From the NCBI GenBank assembly GCA_021772535.1, contig JAJFLV010000241.1, positions 1 to 33,439 on the forward strand: 33,439 nt of DNA, read 5' to 3'. Source of the DNA: Opitutales bacterium. Its GTDB lineage: Bacteria > Verrucomicrobiota > Verrucomicrobiia > Opitutales > UBA2987. Positions 7,550 through 16,472 of the stretch are shown here, in pieces; the first letter of the stretch is position 1, and every line of letters begins with the position of its first letter. A model generated the notes under the pieces. It had not been told where the DNA came from and ran no database searches. It saw only the letters and a list, made by a program, of their open reading frames with translations. The position numbers and the translations under genes are program-made.

Positions 7550-9043
7550 ATGATGACAAAAAAAATATTCGAATCGCTCGGCCTCCTGATGGTCTTTATC
7601 GGCGCAATTCCGGCCTCTTTATCTGGAGCTTGGATAAAATCGGGCCCAATGCTTGGTTACAGTGAGATGGAAGAGGTATTGATTTGGGTGCAAACAGACG
7701 AACCGGCCGGTGTAGAGGTCCACTACTGGAAGCCGGATCAGCCTGAATTGATCCATAAAACCAGACCCGTTCTTACCTTGTCGGAGAATAATTTTATCGC
7801 AAAGTGCATCGCCGATAAGGTGGACGAGGGTGATTCTTATGAATACGCGGTTATTGTTGACGGCAGAGAGATCGACCCGCTTTTCCGGGAGGACTACCAT
7901 AAAAAAGGCCCCATTCCACTTCGATTCCAGGCCAAAAAAAGGTGGCGCGATACGGCCGAGATTCATCCACCCGATTTCACTGTCGCATTAGGTAGTTGTT
8001 CGTTTATTAATGAAGAGGGTTATGGTTGGGGTTATGATCCTCCTTATGGGGGTGACTACGAAATATTTGAATCCATCTATGAGAAACACCCCGACTTGAT
8101 GGTCTGGCTTGGTGATAACATTTACCTGCGGGAAGCGGATTGGACAACCCGCACGGGGATTATCCACCGCAACAACCATACGCGCGCCCTGCCCCACCTG
8201 CGGGCGCTCCTGGGCTCCACCCACCATTATGCAATTTGGGACGACCACGACTACGGCCCCGATAATTCCGGCGCGGAGTTCTTCAATAAAGCAATCACGA
8301 CTGAGGCCTTTAAACTTTTTTGGGGAAATCTAACCTACGGCATGCCCGAGTTGCCGGGCTCGTTCTCCTATTTTAACTGGGGCGACGTTAATTTTTACCT
8401 TCTCGACAATCGCACCTACAGAACATTCGAAGACGTGGAAACTGAACCTTTCGGACGCCCCAAGAACCACCTGGGTAAAAAGCAGGTGGATTGGCTGATA
8501 GACAACCTCCGCTACAACCAGAGCCACATGCAATACCAGACTAGCTCGTTCAATATCATCGTCAGTGGCAACCAGGTGCTCAGCGACGCCTCCAATCACG
8601 AAATCTACCGCCAATATAAGGAGGAATGGAACTACTTGATGGACCAGATCATGGCAAACCATATCGACGGAGTCTTCTTCCTCAGTGGAGACATGCACTT
8701 CACCGAATTAAGCCGGGAAGTGCGCACCTCAAACAGTCATGGAAATAAGAGTAAAGGCCAATATACTTTTTACGACCTCACCGTTTCACCCCTTACGGCC
8801 AAAGTAAATGAAACCCCAAATGAAAATTCCTTTCGGGTGAATATTTTTCCCGAATCAGATAAAGACTACATCGCCCAAAGAAACTTCGCTATTCTTGAAT
8901 TTTCGGGCCACAAGGACAATCGCGTTATGACCGTTAAAATCTACGACACTTACGGCAAACTCCTCAATGGTAAGACCGGTGGGGGAAAGGATGAAGTGTC
9001 TGATCTTTGGCATTTCCACGCCCAGGACCTGCTTTCCCCGTAA
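7550..9043 (+). CDS. PhoD-like alkaline phosphatase / phosphodiesterase family protein
   Basis: 497 residues. Residues 1-26 form a Sec-type signal peptide (hydrophobic core LGLLMVFIGAIPASL), so the enzyme should be exported. The N-terminal PhoD beta-sandwich domain is at about 30-130. The metallophosphatase domain follows with GSCSF (148-152), WLGDNIY (187-192), WDDHDYGPDNSG (230-241) and FFLSGDMHF (about 379-387). These supply the metal-binding Asp, Asn, Cys and His residues typical of PhoD enzymes, which usually use Fe and Ca. It probably hydrolyses phosphomonoesters or diesters outside the cytoplasm. No Pho box is evident to me. Confidence 0.9.
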   Translation: MMTKKIFESLGLLMVFIGAIPASLSGAWIKSGPMLGYSEMEEVLIWVQTDEPAGVEVHYWKPDQPELIHKTRPVLTLSENNFIAKCIADKVDEGDSYEYAVIVDGREIDPLFREDYHKKGPIPLRFQAKKRWRDTAEIHPPDFTVALGSCSFINEEGYGWGYDPPYGGDYEIFESIYEKHPDLMVWLGDNIYLREADWTTRTGIIHRNNHTRALPHLRALLGSTHHYAIWDDHDYGPDNSGAEFFNKAITTEAFKLFWGNLTYGMPELPGSFSYFNWGDVNFYLLDNRTYRTFEDVETEPFGRPKNHLGKKQVDWLIDNLRYNQSHMQYQTSSFNIIVSGNQVLSDASNHEIYRQYKEEWNYLMDQIMANHIDGVFFLSGDMHFTELSREVRTSNSHGNKSKGQYTFYDLTVSPLTAKVNETPNENSFRVNIFPESDKDYIAQRNFAILEFSGHKDNRVMTVKIYDTYGKLLNGKTGGGKDEVSDLWHFHAQDLLSP

Positions 9044-9097
9044 CGGCATTAGCGACCACCAGGATTTGTCATAATGTTGACCAGAACGAACTGCTGA

Positions 9098-9589
9098 TTA
9101 GCGGTCGATGCGCAAAACCCCATCCTGGTCGAAGCGCTTAATATATTCTGACACTAAGGCGTGAATCTTTTTCTCATCATTACCGCCCTGATGAAGAATA
9201 ATAAGGATTTTCGTGCCTTCGCGCAATCCTTGATAATCCCCCATCGCATTGATTACCGTAAAGGAAGAAAATCGAGGCCGCACGGAGGCCTCAAGAAAAG
9301 CCTCCCATTCCTCTGATGATATCGCAATTACAGAGTCATTTTCAATTCTGGAAAGACCGAAAAAGAGGCGTGTTTCAAACAGATTCAGAGTAACAGGACT
9401 CAGGTCTCCTGGATTATAGCGTAAAATTCTATCTTTAACACTGACAGGAGGGATCAAAGCAGTTTGCTCAATATCCCTTCCGCTTAAATCCATTTGCTGG
9501 CTATAAAAACCTACCGGCATGAAGCTTGTTGCAAAAACCAAGATGCGGATAAAATAATGAGTTTTCATGGTAAAATAAGTGTGCTTCAT
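9098..9589 (-). CDS. DUF3574 family exported protein
   Basis: 163 residues from the ATG at 9589; a second ATG at 9568 would shorten it by seven, and a TTG at 9637 would lengthen it by 16. The N-terminus is a likely signal peptide (FIRILVFATSFMPVGFYS). The DUF3574 pattern follows: ETRLFFGLSR, then an EEWEAFLEASVRPRFSSFTV segment, a short GDYQG, and REGTKILIILHQGGNDEKKI. The function of the family is unknown. It converges on the PhoD-like gene, with 54 bases between the stop codons. Confidence 0.7.
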   Translation of the reverse strand: MKHTYFTMKTHYFIRILVFATSFMPVGFYSQQMDLSGRDIEQTALIPPVSVKDRILRYNPGDLSPVTLNLFETRLFFGLSRIENDSVIAISSEEWEAFLEASVRPRFSSFTVINAMGDYQGLREGTKILIILHQGGNDEKKIHALVSEYIKRFDQDGVLRIDR

Positions 9590-9881
9590 AATAGTTGATC
9601 TACGATTTATTAAGTGTGATTTACAATATAAAATCAAAAATATTTAGAAACTGTAATTAACCATTTACTATCACCGAAACAAGCAGACTGACACACTAAC
9701 CCATACCCGTAATTATAACAGAGTCCTGTGACCAGCAATCCCATTAAATCCCGGAAGGGTAAAGGACTCAATCGTGCGGTTTTGGGGGTTATTTTTTGGC
9801 AAACCTACAAGCCGCGAAGGAGGTTATTTCAACCAGAAAAAAAGTGAGATTGAAAATTGTTTTGCGGTCAATTTCCCTCAC

Positions 9882-11129
9882 TCAAGCCGATGTCTCGGCA
9901 CGGGTTAATGGCTCTCCTTTCGGCCCTGGTTCCTCCACCGGCATGAATAGCTTGAGGAAGACCCAAAGGATGACGAAGGGCAGGATCAGGAGAACGAGAG
10001 CAAACGACATGGTGAATCCTTCATGGCTGGCCATGGCCAGTTCCATTTTGTAAGTCGTAAAGCCGCGCAGGCTCTTGGAAAAAAGCTGGCCCCCGATGAC
10101 GACATTCCAGCGCATGGCGAGAACTCCTATTAGAATCAGCACACTGCTGAGAAAGTAGATCCATTCACGGGCTCGCGCGGCGATGTCTTTTTTGAAGATT
10201 TGAATCAATCCAAGAAGGACGAGAGGAACGGCGCTGCCGAGAAAAGCCTGTATGACGACGATACTGACAAATAGCTTTCCCGTCGCCAGGGTCTTGATGA
10301 TGTGGATGGATTCCTCGGCCTCATAAAGGCGGTGTATCCAATCCAGCGATTCGATGGCAGCGGCGATGATGAGGGTGTAAAAGAGAAACTTTGCCGTCAC
10401 ATCCAGGCAATCCATATCCATTTTCAGGCGCCGGGCCTGGCTGATTATCATAAATAGAAAGAGGCACAGGGCGATCCCTGAAACGATGGCCGAGAAAATA
10501 AAAATAATCGGCATGAGAACGTTGCCCCACCATGGATTTGCCTTCACTGAACCGAAGATGAATCCAACATATCCGTGCAGCAGGAAGGCAGAGGGGATGC
10601 CGATTATGGTAACGATATTGCAAAGACGAGCATCATATTTCAAAGATTCTTCCGAGATATCCGTTACTCCCAAAGTGAAGATAAGGTAAAGCCACCGCTT
10701 GGGTCCGGTGGTATACCTTGACCACAAAACGAAATCTTTGCGGTAATCGAACCACAATTCGAGCAGAAGAACCGCCATTAAATACCAGGCATAAACAAAG
10801 CCGAATATCGCCATGGGAGAAGAAAGGTGCGGTGTAATCATTACCTGCAGACTGCGTTCCGGATGCCCGAGATGAAAAAGTAGTGGCAATGGGGCCGCCA
10901 GGAGAAAGGCGAGCGATGTCAGTAGAGCCAGCCGATAGGTGGGTTCCAGCGCCTTGACTTTGAAAACGCGAACCAGGGAGGCGAGAATAAAGGCCCCCGC
11001 AACCAGTCCGGTAATGTAAGGGTAAAGAACAATCAGGTCGCCCCAGAGCAAATTCAGCTCATTGGGATAGATATAGCCCTCGACTTGCGGAAGAACATCT
11101 GTGGCCGGGATTTCGTAGGCGGACATCAT
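9882..11129 (-). CDS. NrfD/PsrC-family integral membrane quinone-interacting subunit
   Basis: 415 residues, about nine or ten transmembrane helices, no c-type heme motif. The NrfD pattern shows in the first helix (LYPYITGLVAGAFILASLVR) and in PLLFHLGHPERSLQVM and GAVPLVLLG-like helices; the closing helix is FVILWVFLKLFM. NrfD proteins exchange electrons and protons between the quinone pool and a periplasmic iron-sulfur subunit. The start is a double ATG (11129 and 11126) with a perfect AAGGAGG just upstream, inside the end of the iron-sulfur gene. It is the last gene of the module: tetraheme cytochrome, iron-sulfur protein, NrfD. No catalytic subunit is encoded alongside. Confidence 0.92.
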   Translation of the reverse strand: MMSAYEIPATDVLPQVEGYIYPNELNLLWGDLIVLYPYITGLVAGAFILASLVRVFKVKALEPTYRLALLTSLAFLLAAPLPLLFHLGHPERSLQVMITPHLSSPMAIFGFVYAWYLMAVLLLELWFDYRKDFVLWSRYTTGPKRWLYLIFTLGVTDISEESLKYDARLCNIVTIIGIPSAFLLHGYVGFIFGSVKANPWWGNVLMPIIFIFSAIVSGIALCLFLFMIISQARRLKMDMDCLDVTAKFLFYTLIIAAAIESLDWIHRLYEAEESIHIIKTLATGKLFVSIVVIQAFLGSAVPLVLLGLIQIFKKDIAARAREWIYFLSSVLILIGVLAMRWNVVIGGQLFSKSLRGFTTYKMELAMASHEGFTMSFALVLLILPFVILWVFLKLFMPVEEPGPKGEPLTRAETSA

Positions 11130-11130
11130 C

Positions 11131-11943
11131 TTATCTTACCTCCTTATCCATACCCGCGTAGAGGACTCGCGGAGAGGTGCCCAGGTGTGGTTTGAGGGTT
11201 TGCACCTTGTTCTTTTCGATAAACTGCATCAACGGATCGTCGTCCACCGGGTTTTTCAGATCGCCGAAAATCCGTGCCTCGGTGGGACAAACTTCGACAC
11301 AGGCTGGTAGCAAACTACGCGTAATGCGGTGGTAGCAAAGGGTGCATTTTTCGGCTGTTCCGGTCTCCGGGTGCATAAAGCGGCAGCCGTAGGGGCAAGC
11401 CTGGATGCAGAATCCGCAACCTATGCAATAGTTGGGATCGACCAGAACTACTCCGTCGGGAGCATCGAAGGTAGCGCCTACCGGACAGGCCTGAACGCAC
11501 GGTGAATCCACGCAGAGGTTGCAAAGTTTGGGCACATAAAACGATTTCAGGATCTCCTCTCGTGGAACAGAAGTGGGAGGGAATCCGTTGATGCCACCGG
11601 ACGGTGAATCAACCTGAGTTTCTCCTCGGGCCCTGGAAGAACCGGGTTTCCGTCTCTTGATGACGTAGCGTTCGATCCAGGTCCGGAAATAGGTGGGACC
11701 CGGCGGCACTTTGTTCTCCAATTCGCAGGCCTGGACGCACATCCCGCAACCGATGCATTGCTCGATGTCAAAAGCCATGAGCCACTTGTGTTTGGTCGGG
11801 TCATAACCCTTGGGGGCGGGTGTTTTGACCATAAACTTCCTCACCGCGCCTTTGGCCTTGCGAGCAGTGGCAAGGCTGACAAATCCAGCCAGCGCTTTGC
11901 CGGTGAGGGAAATCAGTTTTCGCCTGGTAATTGAACTTTTCAC
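11131..11943 (-). CDS. Tat-exported ferredoxin-type electron-transfer subunit with four [4Fe-4S] clusters
   Basis: 270 residues from a GTG at 11943. That start gives a twin-arginine signal (ITRRKLISLTGKALAGF), so the protein should be folded in the cytoplasm and exported. Four four-cysteine groups bind [4Fe-4S] clusters: C63/66/69/73 (CIGCGMCVQAC), C141/144/149/153, C173/176/179/183 (CIGCGFCIQAC) and C200/203/215/219. This is the layout of DmsB, NrfC, HmcB and DsrO-type subunits that partner NrfD proteins. The GTG lies one base after the TAA of the cytochrome gene, and the next gene starts the same way, so translation is probably coupled. Longer starts upstream would overlap the cytochrome gene and mask the Tat signal. 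Confidence 0.92.
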   Translation of the reverse strand: MKSSITRRKLISLTGKALAGFVSLATARKAKGAVRKFMVKTPAPKGYDPTKHKWLMAFDIEQCIGCGMCVQACELENKVPPGPTYFRTWIERYVIKRRKPGSSRARGETQVDSPSGGINGFPPTSVPREEILKSFYVPKLCNLCVDSPCVQACPVGATFDAPDGVVLVDPNYCIGCGFCIQACPYGCRFMHPETGTAEKCTLCYHRITRSLLPACVEVCPTEARIFGDLKNPVDDDPLMQFIEKNKVQTLKPHLGTSPRVLYAGMDKEVR

Positions 11944-11944
11944 C

Positions 11945-12397
11945 TTATTCGTTCGGTTGGTGGGGGGTATGACAATCCGTACAGCTATCACTCTCGTAGT
12001 GATCATCGAGGGAAATCTGGGCAAGCCAGGAAGGTCTGCTCGGATCGGACCGATGGCAGCGCAGACAGCTCCCGTCCTCGATTTTTACTAAAGGTGTTTC
12101 AGGATCGATAACATGACTCATGGCCGGGCCGTGACAGGTCTCGCAGGAAAGGGTTTTATGTTCGAATTGGGAAACCAGTTGCAATGCCTCTTCGTGGCAA
12201 TTTCGGCAGGATTCCTTGCCGGCGAATGACAAAGGGCGAGTCGCATGCTCATTCAATGAAGCCCCTCGGTAAAACCCGAATTGGCCGAAAGTTTCCGGGG
12301 TCATGAAATACCTGGCCGTAAAATAAAGGGCAATGATGGCCAGGGTGACCAATACCAACCTGACGAGTTGGGGTGGAATCCCGTTTTTCCGTGCCAT
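11945..12397 (-). CDS. Membrane-anchored tetraheme cytochrome c
   Basis: 150 residues. One hydrophobic helix at about 11-28 (LVRLVLVTLAIIALYFTA) anchors a periplasmic domain. Four CxxCH motifs start at C64, C85, C111 and C139. The ATG at 12397 follows GAGG about 11 bases upstream; an upstream TTG at 12406 is less likely. It is the first gene of a three-gene unit with the iron-sulfur and NrfD proteins and probably passes electrons between that pair and another cytochrome. A similar arrangement (multiheme c, ferredoxin, NrfD) is known in the Hmc, Qrc and Cbc complexes, but this protein is smaller than the cytochromes of those. Confidence 0.88.
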   Translation of the reverse strand: MARKNGIPPQLVRLVLVTLAIIALYFTARYFMTPETFGQFGFYRGASLNEHATRPLSFAGKESCRNCHEEALQLVSQFEHKTLSCETCHGPAMSHVIDPETPLVKIEDGSCLRCHRSDPSRPSWLAQISLDDHYESDSCTDCHTPHQPNE

Positions 12398-12459
12398 GAT
12401 TTCCAAATCCTCTTTTCTGCCAATTCTGGTTGTTGATTAACTTTACAACACAATAGCCA

Positions 12460-12488
12460 ATTTTAAGTTTGACTCAACTTTTTATCAA
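12460..12488 (-). promoter_or_regulatory. Candidate sigma-70 promoter of the tetraheme/FeS/NrfD module
   Basis: On the minus strand TTGATA (12483-12488) and TAAAAT (12460-12465) are 17 bases apart, each one mismatch from consensus. It sits in the only AT-rich gap of the cluster (12398-12557) and would give a leader of about 55 bases. A 7-bp inverted repeat (TGTATTA/TAATACA) lies just upstream of it. Confidence 0.5.
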
Positions 12489-12557
12489 ATTTGTTAATAA
12501 TACGTTAGAGGTGTATTAGTTTTATTAATACAAAACCGAGTTTCGTGCAATGCGGAA

Positions 12558-14714
12558 TTATTGTGTAAAATGTAACGCCAAGGCGTAGATAATGAGAAAC
12601 AAAAGGATCAGCCCGAGGCCGAAGAACAGGTATCCGAAAGTGCGGGCGATGGATCTCCAGTTTTCCCATTCGTCCTTTACCCGGAAGTCGTCGAGCCTGC
12701 CTTCCGCCACCAGGCGGTCGTACCAGCGTTTGCGCTCGTGCAGCATTTCAATCTTGGGGATGCGGCCGGAGAAGATGACCGTGTCCATGGGAAACTTCTC
12801 AATGCGGAAGTGGGTGTTGAAAAAATGGAAAGTGAAGATGAAACCGGCGGCCAGGAGGGCTTCGTCGGAGTGCACGATGAGGGCCACGTTGATGGCCCAT
12901 CCGGGCAGAAACTCGGAAAAAAATTGGGGAAACCATAAAATGAGACCGGATACTCCGATGATGGCAACACCCCAGAAAACGGCGAAGTAGTCGAACTTTT
13001 CCCAATAGGTCCAGCGATCGAACTGCGGTTGCGGGCCGCGCCCCGTAAACCATTTAACATGAGCGACCAGATCTCGCCAGTCAGCCATGCTGGGAACCAT
13101 GGAATCGGGTCCAAAAATTCCGTTCCAAGCCTTCTTCCAGGGAATCTTGCGGTTCCCATTTTCATCCTTGGCCCGATAGTTTTGAACAAACCATCGCCAG
13201 ATTTTTTTAGCCAAACTGCCCAGGTGCAAAGCGAAATAGAGAAACGTCACAATCGCGCCAAAGTGGTGCAGGGAGCGGGCCACCTCGACTCCTCCAATCA
13301 TGTTGAGGAGGACTTTGGCCCAGTCGGCATAGTAGAATTTGAGAGGCATTCCGGTGAAAACGAGGAGGAGAAAACTGGTCACCACCATGAGGTGGAGAAA
13401 TCGCTCGAATGGGGTAAAGCGGGTAAACCACTCTTTTTCCTGTTTGCCCAACAGGCGGGCTTTGCGAAAACTTTTTGAGTCGCTTATAAAAAGTCTCGCC
13501 GCCCGGTAAAACCAGGCGGAGGTGTGCACTCCGAAAACCAGAAATACCCCACCCAGGAGCGAAGTCATGAATATAAAAGCGAAGAAAAGTGTAGGATAAT
13601 TTTCAGCATCGAGGGGATCGGCGTGTGGGATGTATCCAGTAAACCCCCCATTGGCTCCCGGGTGGCAATTGCTGCACGTTTCCACAATATTGTCCGCCGA
13701 TAGCTTGGAGAGCGGATCGGTCGAGGGGAGCACATCGTGGGCTCCGTGGCAGTCGTAACATGCGGCCACCTCAACGGCTTGGTTCGGACGGCCCAGAGCC
13801 AAAGCTTTACCGTGATAGGTGTCTTTGTAACGAACCAAGCGGTCCTGGTGGCATTGACCGCAGCGCATGTCGCTGAGCGCTTTATACTCGATGGCGTCGG
13901 TCGTCTGGATTCCGTGAGCGGTGTGACAATCGGTGCAGACGGGCCTGTCATGGCCGCCGTTGGTCATCAAATCCCCATGGATGCTCTGATTGAATGTTTC
14001 TTCCACTCCGACATGGCATTTCCCGCAAGTTTCGGCAATTTGAGCCCGGTTGATAGGGGAATCGGGGTGGACGGTGCGGTTAATATCATGCACCCCGTGG
14101 CAGTCATTGCAGGAGGGCGCCACCACAAGACCCATCTGCAAGAGCCCTCGTCCGTGTATGCTTTCCAGATAAAGCGATTCCACATGCGGAAATTTCATGT
14201 CGAATTCTTCAGTAATATCCGGATTTTCATGGCAGCGGGCGCAGGTGAAAGGAAGGTTCAGCTTGAACACAGGTGAACTTAGATCGTTGACCGGCTGGAT
14301 GTAGTGGGAGCCATGGCAGTCCCCACAGGAGGCTGCCGAAGTTGCGCCGGTGCCGCGGCTGGCTCCGTGGATGCTCGTGGCGTAGTCTTTTTGGATATCG
14401 TCATGGCATTCGGCACAGTTGACGGGAGCCAATTTCGGGGCGTGCCCCATTTTTTCGATGTCGAGGTGGCAATCGACGCAATCGAAGATCCCATGCACCG
14501 AGTCATCGAACCGGTCGCTTTCCAGTTTCAGTTTGGAAACCTTCAATCCGGCCTCAATTTCAGAGGGCGGAGGATCGCCATGGCATTGCAGGCACCCATC
14601 GGAGGGCAGAGAGGCAATCGCCCCACTGAGGGCACAGAACAGAAATACCAAGACTAAGACCAGTCGGTATCTTAAACCAACCGGTCGGTGAAAGAGTTCT
14701 CGGTAGGAACTCAT
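12558..14714 (-). CDS. Undecaheme cytochrome c fused to a cytochrome b membrane domain (CbcL-like)
   Basis: 718 residues. A signal peptide (about 1-35) precedes a periplasmic domain with eleven CxxCH motifs, at C41, 79, 100, 130, 158, 202, 230, 260, 285, 319 and 347. Between them recur SIHG-type histidines (72-75, 114-117, 185-188, 244-247), likely distal heme ligands. The C-terminal third has five hydrophobic segments with histidines placed as in FdnI/HydC-type diheme cytochrome b (ERFLHLMVV, RSLHHFGAIV, ALHLG, TFHFFNTHFR). The fusion of a multiheme c domain to such a b domain is the architecture of CbcL, a quinol oxidase of Geobacter. It probably takes electrons from menaquinol and passes them to the periplasm. 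ATG at 14714; AAAGGA lies somewhat far upstream. Confidence 0.9.
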   Translation of the reverse strand: MSSYRELFHRPVGLRYRLVLVLVFLFCALSGAIASLPSDGCLQCHGDPPPSEIEAGLKVSKLKLESDRFDDSVHGIFDCVDCHLDIEKMGHAPKLAPVNCAECHDDIQKDYATSIHGASRGTGATSAASCGDCHGSHYIQPVNDLSSPVFKLNLPFTCARCHENPDITEEFDMKFPHVESLYLESIHGRGLLQMGLVVAPSCNDCHGVHDINRTVHPDSPINRAQIAETCGKCHVGVEETFNQSIHGDLMTNGGHDRPVCTDCHTAHGIQTTDAIEYKALSDMRCGQCHQDRLVRYKDTYHGKALALGRPNQAVEVAACYDCHGAHDVLPSTDPLSKLSADNIVETCSNCHPGANGGFTGYIPHADPLDAENYPTLFFAFIFMTSLLGGVFLVFGVHTSAWFYRAARLFISDSKSFRKARLLGKQEKEWFTRFTPFERFLHLMVVTSFLLLVFTGMPLKFYYADWAKVLLNMIGGVEVARSLHHFGAIVTFLYFALHLGSLAKKIWRWFVQNYRAKDENGNRKIPWKKAWNGIFGPDSMVPSMADWRDLVAHVKWFTGRGPQPQFDRWTYWEKFDYFAVFWGVAIIGVSGLILWFPQFFSEFLPGWAINVALIVHSDEALLAAGFIFTFHFFNTHFRIEKFPMDTVIFSGRIPKIEMLHERKRWYDRLVAEGRLDDFRVKDEWENWRSIARTFGYLFFGLGLILLFLIIYALALHFTQ

Positions 14715-14817
14715 GGTTTTTGTTTATCCTTTCCCTATTTTGGCCGCTGGAATTTGCGGCACAAGACACCTTCTATCCGGAAGGAGTCTGCGTTTTTCCC
14801 CATAAAAATTTCAGTTT

Positions 14818-16353
14818 TCATTGCAAGGCGCCCGTGTGGCAATCGCTGCACGTCAGCCCCAGAAAATCGCCGTCGGGATGATCGAACTCCAAACCCTTGG
14901 GCGCCAGCAGGTTCAGTTGTTCCCCGCTTCCCTGGGCGATAATGGTGTGACAGGCGTTGCAGTCGTCCGCCTTAATATTGAGCAAGCCATCTACGGAAGA
15001 ATGCAATCCGTCGTGGCAGCGAAAGCAGCCCAGCCAATTTTTGTGACCGATGTTGTCCGGGTAAACTTGCCAGTTCGCCTTCATCTCCGGAAAGAAATTA
15101 TTGAGATAAATTTGCTGCACCGCATCAATGGTGGATTTAACGCGCAGATCGTTCCTATAAACGAGGTTGAGAGCTGTGGCGATTTGCTGAAGAGCCTCAT
15201 TCTCGGTGGAATAGTCCCCGGTCAACACTTCCACCGCTTTTCTTTTAATGCCGGGGATAGTACTATCCAGGGCTCCAATACTGAGGGCCAGATCGACGGC
15301 GTCATTGGGCGATTTGAAAATATGGGCCGGCCGGTTATGGCAATCCATGCAATCCATTACGCTTATGGAGGACTTATCCGGTTCCCCTTGAAACTCTTCG
15401 TTACGATAAACGGTGACCACTCCCTGGGGATCGGTCATGCGCACCCAGGGGATGTTCTGCTTTTGCTTGTCGGCGGCATAGTATTCCACCTTGTTGGCTA
15501 CGTTCATGTGCCAATGGATGCCACCAATGGGTCCTTGGGTGGCATCGCCGCCTCCCACTTTGAGGGAAAGCCGGATGGAATAAGGCGTATTTTCCTTGTC
15601 GGTCAGGAAGTGGTTGTAGGTGCGGTCGAGATTACCTACATACATAGGCGGCCAGTGGCATTGTTCGCAGGTTTCCTGGGCGGGCCGCAGGTTGGAAATC
15701 GGTGTCGTGATGGGCCTTGGATACTTGTCGAAGGCCGTGGCATAGACCTGGTAGGCCCCGCTAATTTTAGATTTAACGTACCAGTTGGCGCCCGAACCGA
15801 TGTGGCACTCAGAGCAGGAGACACGGGCGTGGGGGGAATGCATGTAGGTGACGAATTCCGGCTTCATGACCTCATGACAGGCTTGTCCGCAAAAGACCAC
15901 CGACTCGGTAAAATGGTAGGTCTGGTAACTGCCGATGGCGGTCAGGAGCATAAAGATGGAGGCGCCGACGGCAAAAAGAACGAGATCCTTTTTATAGCGC
16001 CGGCGGGTTAATTGCACTTCCTTTGGAAGCAGCTCTCCACGCGCCGTGGCGCGGGCGATTTTGCTGCGCCGTAGCAACGCGCCAATACTAATCAGGACTA
16101 TCCCGATCACGAGAAAAACGGGCGCCACGAGATAGGCCAGAATCCCCATGTAGGGATTATTGTGGCCCGTCAAAATATCGATTCCGAAAAGAAGTATAAA
16201 AGCAAAAAGGCTTCCAAACGCCACGATGACACCGCTCAGGCTGATCCAGTTGCGGAAAATGGAAGCCCGTTTGTAGGCCGGCTGCTCCTCGGGTTTTACT
16301 TCCTCTGGTTTTGCTTCCTCTGGATTTGCTTCCTCTGGATTTGCCTCAGTCAT
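14818..16353 (-). CDS. NapC/NirT-type seven-heme inner-membrane cytochrome c (ImcH-like)
   Basis: 511 residues. After a charged N-terminus with a repeated five-residue motif come three membrane helices (about 35-60, 69-93 and 123-142). The periplasmic part has seven heme-binding motifs: an unusual CX3CH at C155 (CGQACH), then CxxCH at C180, C229, C335, C443, C465 and C502. The CX3CH followed by HSPHARVSCSECHIG matches the NapC/NirT quinol-dehydrogenase start. Three helices plus seven hemes is, from memory, the plan of ImcH, the inner-membrane quinol oxidase used by Geobacter with high-potential acceptors. It lies 103 bases upstream of the CbcL-like gene and 119 bases after the monoheme cytochrome gene. 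A long plus-strand frame opposite it is a shadow. Confidence 0.9.
   Translation of the reverse strand: MTEANPEEANPEEAKPEEVKPEEQPAYKRASIFRNWISLSGVIVAFGSLFAFILLFGIDILTGHNNPYMGILAYLVAPVFLVIGIVLISIGALLRRSKIARATARGELLPKEVQLTRRRYKKDLVLFAVGASIFMLLTAIGSYQTYHFTESVVFCGQACHEVMKPEFVTYMHSPHARVSCSECHIGSGANWYVKSKISGAYQVYATAFDKYPRPITTPISNLRPAQETCEQCHWPPMYVGNLDRTYNHFLTDKENTPYSIRLSLKVGGGDATQGPIGGIHWHMNVANKVEYYAADKQKQNIPWVRMTDPQGVVTVYRNEEFQGEPDKSSISVMDCMDCHNRPAHIFKSPNDAVDLALSIGALDSTIPGIKRKAVEVLTGDYSTENEALQQIATALNLVYRNDLRVKSTIDAVQQIYLNNFFPEMKANWQVYPDNIGHKNWLGCFRCHDGLHSSVDGLLNIKADDCNACHTIIAQGSGEQLNLLAPKGLEFDHPDGDFLGLTCSDCHTGALQ
16286..16345 (-). repeat. Four 15-bp tandem repeats at the start of the NapC-type gene
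   Basis: Four consecutive 15-base units (16286-16300, 16301-16315, 16316-16330, 16331-16345) encode a cytosolic run of NPEEA, NPEEA, KPEEV, KPEEQ type at the N-terminus of the seven-heme cytochrome. The two units nearest the start codon are almost identical, so the number of copies may vary between strains without changing the frame. Confidence 0.9.
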
Positions 16354-16472
16354 ATTTTTTCGATCTGTGAAGGACCGCTGAACGGTTCATCCTTTTGCTT
16401 TTAAAAATACCCGCCATAACCCGCAGAAATCTGCCAGTTGGACATGGTTCTTGATTACTGGAAAAGGACGTC

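Noticed and set aside
9721-9769. Inverted repeat GAGTCCT / AGGACTC after the nrfD gene.
   Set aside because: The 35-base loop and the lack of a T-run on either strand make it a poor terminator, and no other function is suggested.
14821-16011. A 396-codon open frame on the plus strand.
   Set aside because: It lies wholly antisense to the seven-heme cytochrome, has no family features and contains repeated low-complexity Val/Gly/His stretches as expected from reading heme-protein codons backward.
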